A stretch of 64,000 bases of DNA, from contig NZ_JAHRGL010000071.1 of NCBI RefSeq assembly GCF_019097855.1, positions 62,001 to 126,000 of the forward strand, written 5' to 3'. The notes beneath the pieces were generated by a model that was not told the origin of the DNA, did no database searches, and worked only from the letters and a program-made list of their open reading frames with translations. Every line of letters begins with the position of its first letter. Position 1 is the stretch's first letter. The translations under genes and the position numbers were made by a program. Source of the stretch: Geopseudomonas aromaticivorans (lineage in GTDB: Bacteria; Pseudomonadota; Gammaproteobacteria; Pseudomonadales; Pseudomonadaceae). Shown here one piece after another: positions 62,108 to 64,000 of the stretch.

Positions 62108-62166
62108 TGCCAAGCCGTGCCGGGCTCCGTTTGGCGGAGCCCGGCGCTTGATAGAGGAGTACCCGC

Positions 62167-62370
62167 GTGTTCAACGACCTCAGCCGCATGGGCAAGTATC
62201 TCGGGCAGGCCGCGCGCATGCTGGTCGGCATGCCGGACTACGACACCTACCTCGAGCACATGCAGAACAAGCATCCGGACCAGCCGGTGATGAGCTACGA
62301 GGAGTTTTTCCGCGAGCGCCAGGATGCCCGCTATGGCGGCGGCAAGGGACGCCCGATCCGCTGCTGCTGA
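62167..62370 (+). CDS. yjiX: YbdD/YjiX-family protein (DUF466)
   Basis: 67 residues from a GTG start (GAGGAG upstream). Typical YjiX sequence: [41 protein letters not shown] and [21 protein letters not shown]. This small cytoplasmic protein always accompanies CstA/BtsT carriers; its role is unknown. It follows cstA by 59 bp. Confidence 0.92.
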   Translation: MFNDLSRMGKYLGQAARMLVGMPDYDTYLEHMQNKHPDQPVMSYEEFFRERQDARYGGGKGRPIRCC

Positions 62371-62376
62371 CCTGGG

Positions 62377-62457
62377 GTAGGGTGGACAACCGCGTAGCGT
62401 TGTCCACCATTGGCCACAGAGTAACGGTGGACAAGCCTGCGGCGTTGTCCACCCTAC
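62377..62457. repeat. Double-hairpin intergenic repeat, complete copy
   Basis: 81-bp element bounded by GTAGGGTGGACAA and TTGTCCACCCTAC. Inside are two hairpins: GGTGGACAAC...GTTGTCCACC and GGTGGACAA...TTGTCCACC, so each half is itself an inverted repeat. This is the most complete copy of the family in the window, between yjiX and yjiA. Confidence 0.8.
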
Positions 62458-62530
62458 GCCAGATGCCCGTCCCGCCATTGAATTCCCGCGCCACGCCCCG
62501 TCGTGGCGCGTTTCGTTTCGAGGAGCGCCC

Positions 62531-63502
62531 ATGTCGCATTCCCCCATTCCGGTCACCGTGCTGACCGGCTTTCTCGGCGCCGGCAAGACCACCCTGCTCA
62601 AGCACCTGCTGCAGGCCGAGCACGGCCTCAGGCTGGCGGTGATCGAGAACGAGTACAGCGAGACGCCGATCGACGGCCAACTGCTCGGCAGCGCGCCGGT
62701 CGAGCTGCTGACCCTGGCCAACGGCTGCGTCTGCTGCTCGATCCACATCGAGCTGGAGAAGGCCCTGTACCTGCTGCTCGACAAGCTCGACAGCGGCGAG
62801 CTGGCCTTCGACCGCCTGGTGATCGAGTGCACCGGCCTGGCCGACCCGGCGCCGGTGGCGCAGACCTTCTTCGCCGACGAGGAGCTGTGCAGCCGCTACG
62901 TGCTGGACGGCATCCTCACCCTGGTGGACGCCGCCAACGCCGGTCGCCACCTGCAGGAAGCCATCGCCCAGGCCCAGGTCGGTTTCGCCGACCGCATCCT
63001 GCTGAGCAAGACTGATCTGGTCGCCAGCGAGCAGGTCGAGGCGCTGACCCAGCGCCTGCAGCGGATCAACCGCCGCGCGCCGATCCGCGTGGTCGAGCAC
63101 GGCCGCATCGACCTGGCCGAGCTGCTCGACGTGCGCGGCTTCAACCTCAACGCCGACTTCGGTCCGGCGCTGAGCCTGCGCCCGCTGTTGCCGGCAGCCA
63201 GCCCCGACCGCATTGCCACCCTGGTGCTGCGCAGCGAGCAGGCACTGGACATCGACAAGCTCAGCGCCTTTATGGAGCAGTTTCTGGAGCAGCACGGCAA
63301 TGCGCTGCTGCGCTACAAGGGCGTGCTGCACGTCGCCGGCGAGCCGCGGCGCATGGTGTTCCAGGGCGTGCTGCGCCTGTACGGCTTCGACTGGGACACC
63401 GAGTGGGGCCGCGATGAGACGCGCGAGAGCGTGCTGGTGTTTATCGGCGACAACCTGCCGGAAGAGGAAATCCGCGCCGGTTTCGCCGCGGCGCAGGTCT
63501 GA
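62531..63502 (+). CDS. yjiA: CobW/COG0523-family GTPase (YjiA-like)
   Basis: 323 residues. P-loop VTVLTGFLGAGKTTLLKHLL, the metal-binding CxCC in ANGCVCCSIHIE, Walker B-like VIECTGLADPAPV, base-recognition SKTD, and a C-terminal CobW domain (VLHVAGEPRRMVFQGVLRLYG). COG0523 proteins deliver metals such as Zn or Co; YjiA binds transition metals. Conserved partner of cstA-yjiX. Confidence 0.9.
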   Translation: MSHSPIPVTVLTGFLGAGKTTLLKHLLQAEHGLRLAVIENEYSETPIDGQLLGSAPVELLTLANGCVCCSIHIELEKALYLLLDKLDSGELAFDRLVIECTGLADPAPVAQTFFADEELCSRYVLDGILTLVDAANAGRHLQEAIAQAQVGFADRILLSKTDLVASEQVEALTQRLQRINRRAPIRVVEHGRIDLAELLDVRGFNLNADFGPALSLRPLLPAASPDRIATLVLRSEQALDIDKLSAFMEQFLEQHGNALLRYKGVLHVAGEPRRMVFQGVLRLYGFDWDTEWGRDETRESVLVFIGDNLPEEEIRAGFAAAQV

Positions 63503-63518
63503 GGCCGTCGCCAGCGGG

Positions 63519-63887
63519 TCAGTATTGCATCAGGGCGCCCAGTTCGCGTTCCAGCAGTCCGCTGTTGCCCTGGTTCAGTTCGATGAGCCGGCGCAGGTGG
63601 GTGAGTGAGTCGAGATCGATCTCGCAGCAATGGAAGCCGAGCACGTCATCGCGCTGGTGGGCGATGGCCACCAGCATGGACACCTCGACGCCGGGCGCGA
63701 GTTCGAGGCAAGCGTGCACCGGCGCATCGGCCAGTGCGTCCCAATCGTTCGGCCGGCTGACCAGCAGGCCTTTGAGTGACAGGTCATGCAGGCGCACCTG
63801 CCAGCGCCTCTGCCCTTGCAGCAGCAGGACCTCTGCCTCGAAGGGAATACGCTGGAAGCGTCGGCGCTCCTGGGTGGGTGCGGACAT
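63519..63887 (-). CDS. mapZ: PilZ-domain c-di-GMP receptor (MapZ ortholog)
   Basis: 122 residues, a stand-alone PilZ domain. c-di-GMP contacts are RRRFQR (RxxxR) near the N-terminus and DLSLKG (D/NxSxxG) at about 34-39. C-terminal IDLDSLTHLRRLIELNQGN matches P. aeruginosa MapZ (PA4608, from memory), which binds c-di-GMP and inhibits CheR1 to alter chemotaxis. Convergent with yjiA, 16 bp apart. Confidence 0.9.
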   Translation of the reverse strand: MSAPTQERRRFQRIPFEAEVLLLQGQRRWQVRLHDLSLKGLLVSRPNDWDALADAPVHACLELAPGVEVSMLVAIAHQRDDVLGFHCCEIDLDSLTHLRRLIELNQGNSGLLERELGALMQY

Positions 63888-63974
63888 GCGGGGGAACCTC
63901 CTTGGTTGTTCTATGGTTTTCGCGTCTGCAGGTTAATTCGGCAGCGACAGGGCCTCGCTGAAGGGCGGGCAAAA

Positions 63975-64000
63975 AGAAACCCGGCCGAGGCCGGGTTTCT
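63975..64000 (-). terminator. Rho-independent terminator of a gene beyond the right edge
   Basis: On the minus strand AGAAACCCGGCC pairs with GGCCGGGTTTCT (12 bp), followed by TTTTT. It therefore ends a minus-strand transcript entering from outside the window. Confidence 0.75.

Overview
The window is GC-rich, densely packed bacterial chromosome. Its gene content and order point to Pseudomonas in the broad sense (Pseudomonadaceae). From memory of the P. aeruginosa PAO1 map, three conserved blocks are recognisable. Block 1 (1-11.3 kb) matches the dxs-ispA-xseB / ppa / ydbH-ynbE-ydbL / mpl-ubiX neighbourhood. Block 2 (20.3-37.6 kb) matches retS-purD-purH-fis-dusB / prmA / accC-accB-aroQ / dsbD / yciH / speA. 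Block 3 (51-64 kb) matches the fpr-like / mscL / radA / cstA / mapZ neighbourhood. I saw no rRNA, tRNA, CRISPR array, insertion sequence or prophage.

Layout. 1-11.3 kb: isoprenoid synthesis (dxs start, ispA, xseB), a TauE-type permease, a GGDEF-EAL protein, ppa, an MtfA-type peptidase, the YdbH-YnbE-YdbL envelope lipid system, then mpl, ubiX and a YceK-type lipoprotein. 11.3-20.3 kb (accessory): small membrane protein, metallo-beta-lactamase-fold hydrolase, acyl-CoA dehydrogenase and acyl-CoA synthetase, a divergent multi-PAS kinase with a FixJ-type regulator, an unannotated 27-residue Cys-rich peptide gene, and azurin. 20.3-40.4 kb: a RetS-like hybrid kinase without its usual periplasmic sensor, purine synthesis (purD, purH), fis-dusB, zinc-ribbon protein, prmA, fatty-acid synthesis (accC, accB), aroQ, dsbD, a DUF2333 membrane protein, yciH, speA, a histone-deacetylase-fold enzyme, tesB and a HAD phosphatase.

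40.4-49.8 kb (accessory): YpfJ-type metalloprotein, P-type cation ATPase, a redox module (diheme cytochrome DHC, monoheme SHP, and a cytochrome b561-flavin-2Fe2S fusion) on a divergent promoter carrying two facing PmrA/QseB-like direct repeats, two small proteins, FKBP isomerase, YkgJ-type protein and chromate transporter. 49.8-64 kb: trmA, rlmG, ferredoxin-NADP reductase, TerC-CBS-CorC protein, mscL, ydcH, a GNAT enzyme, radA, a Cache-domain two-component system divergent from cstA-yjiX-yjiA, and the PilZ protein mapZ.

The most notable points are the sensor-less, N-box-altered RetS; the Cys-rich micro-gene between the FixJ regulator and azurin; the single-chain reductase feeding SHP/DHC from a mirrored two-box promoter; an 18-bp operator-like palindrome before the PAS kinase; and a dispersed family of GTAGGGTG...CACCCTAC inverted repeats in intergenic gaps.
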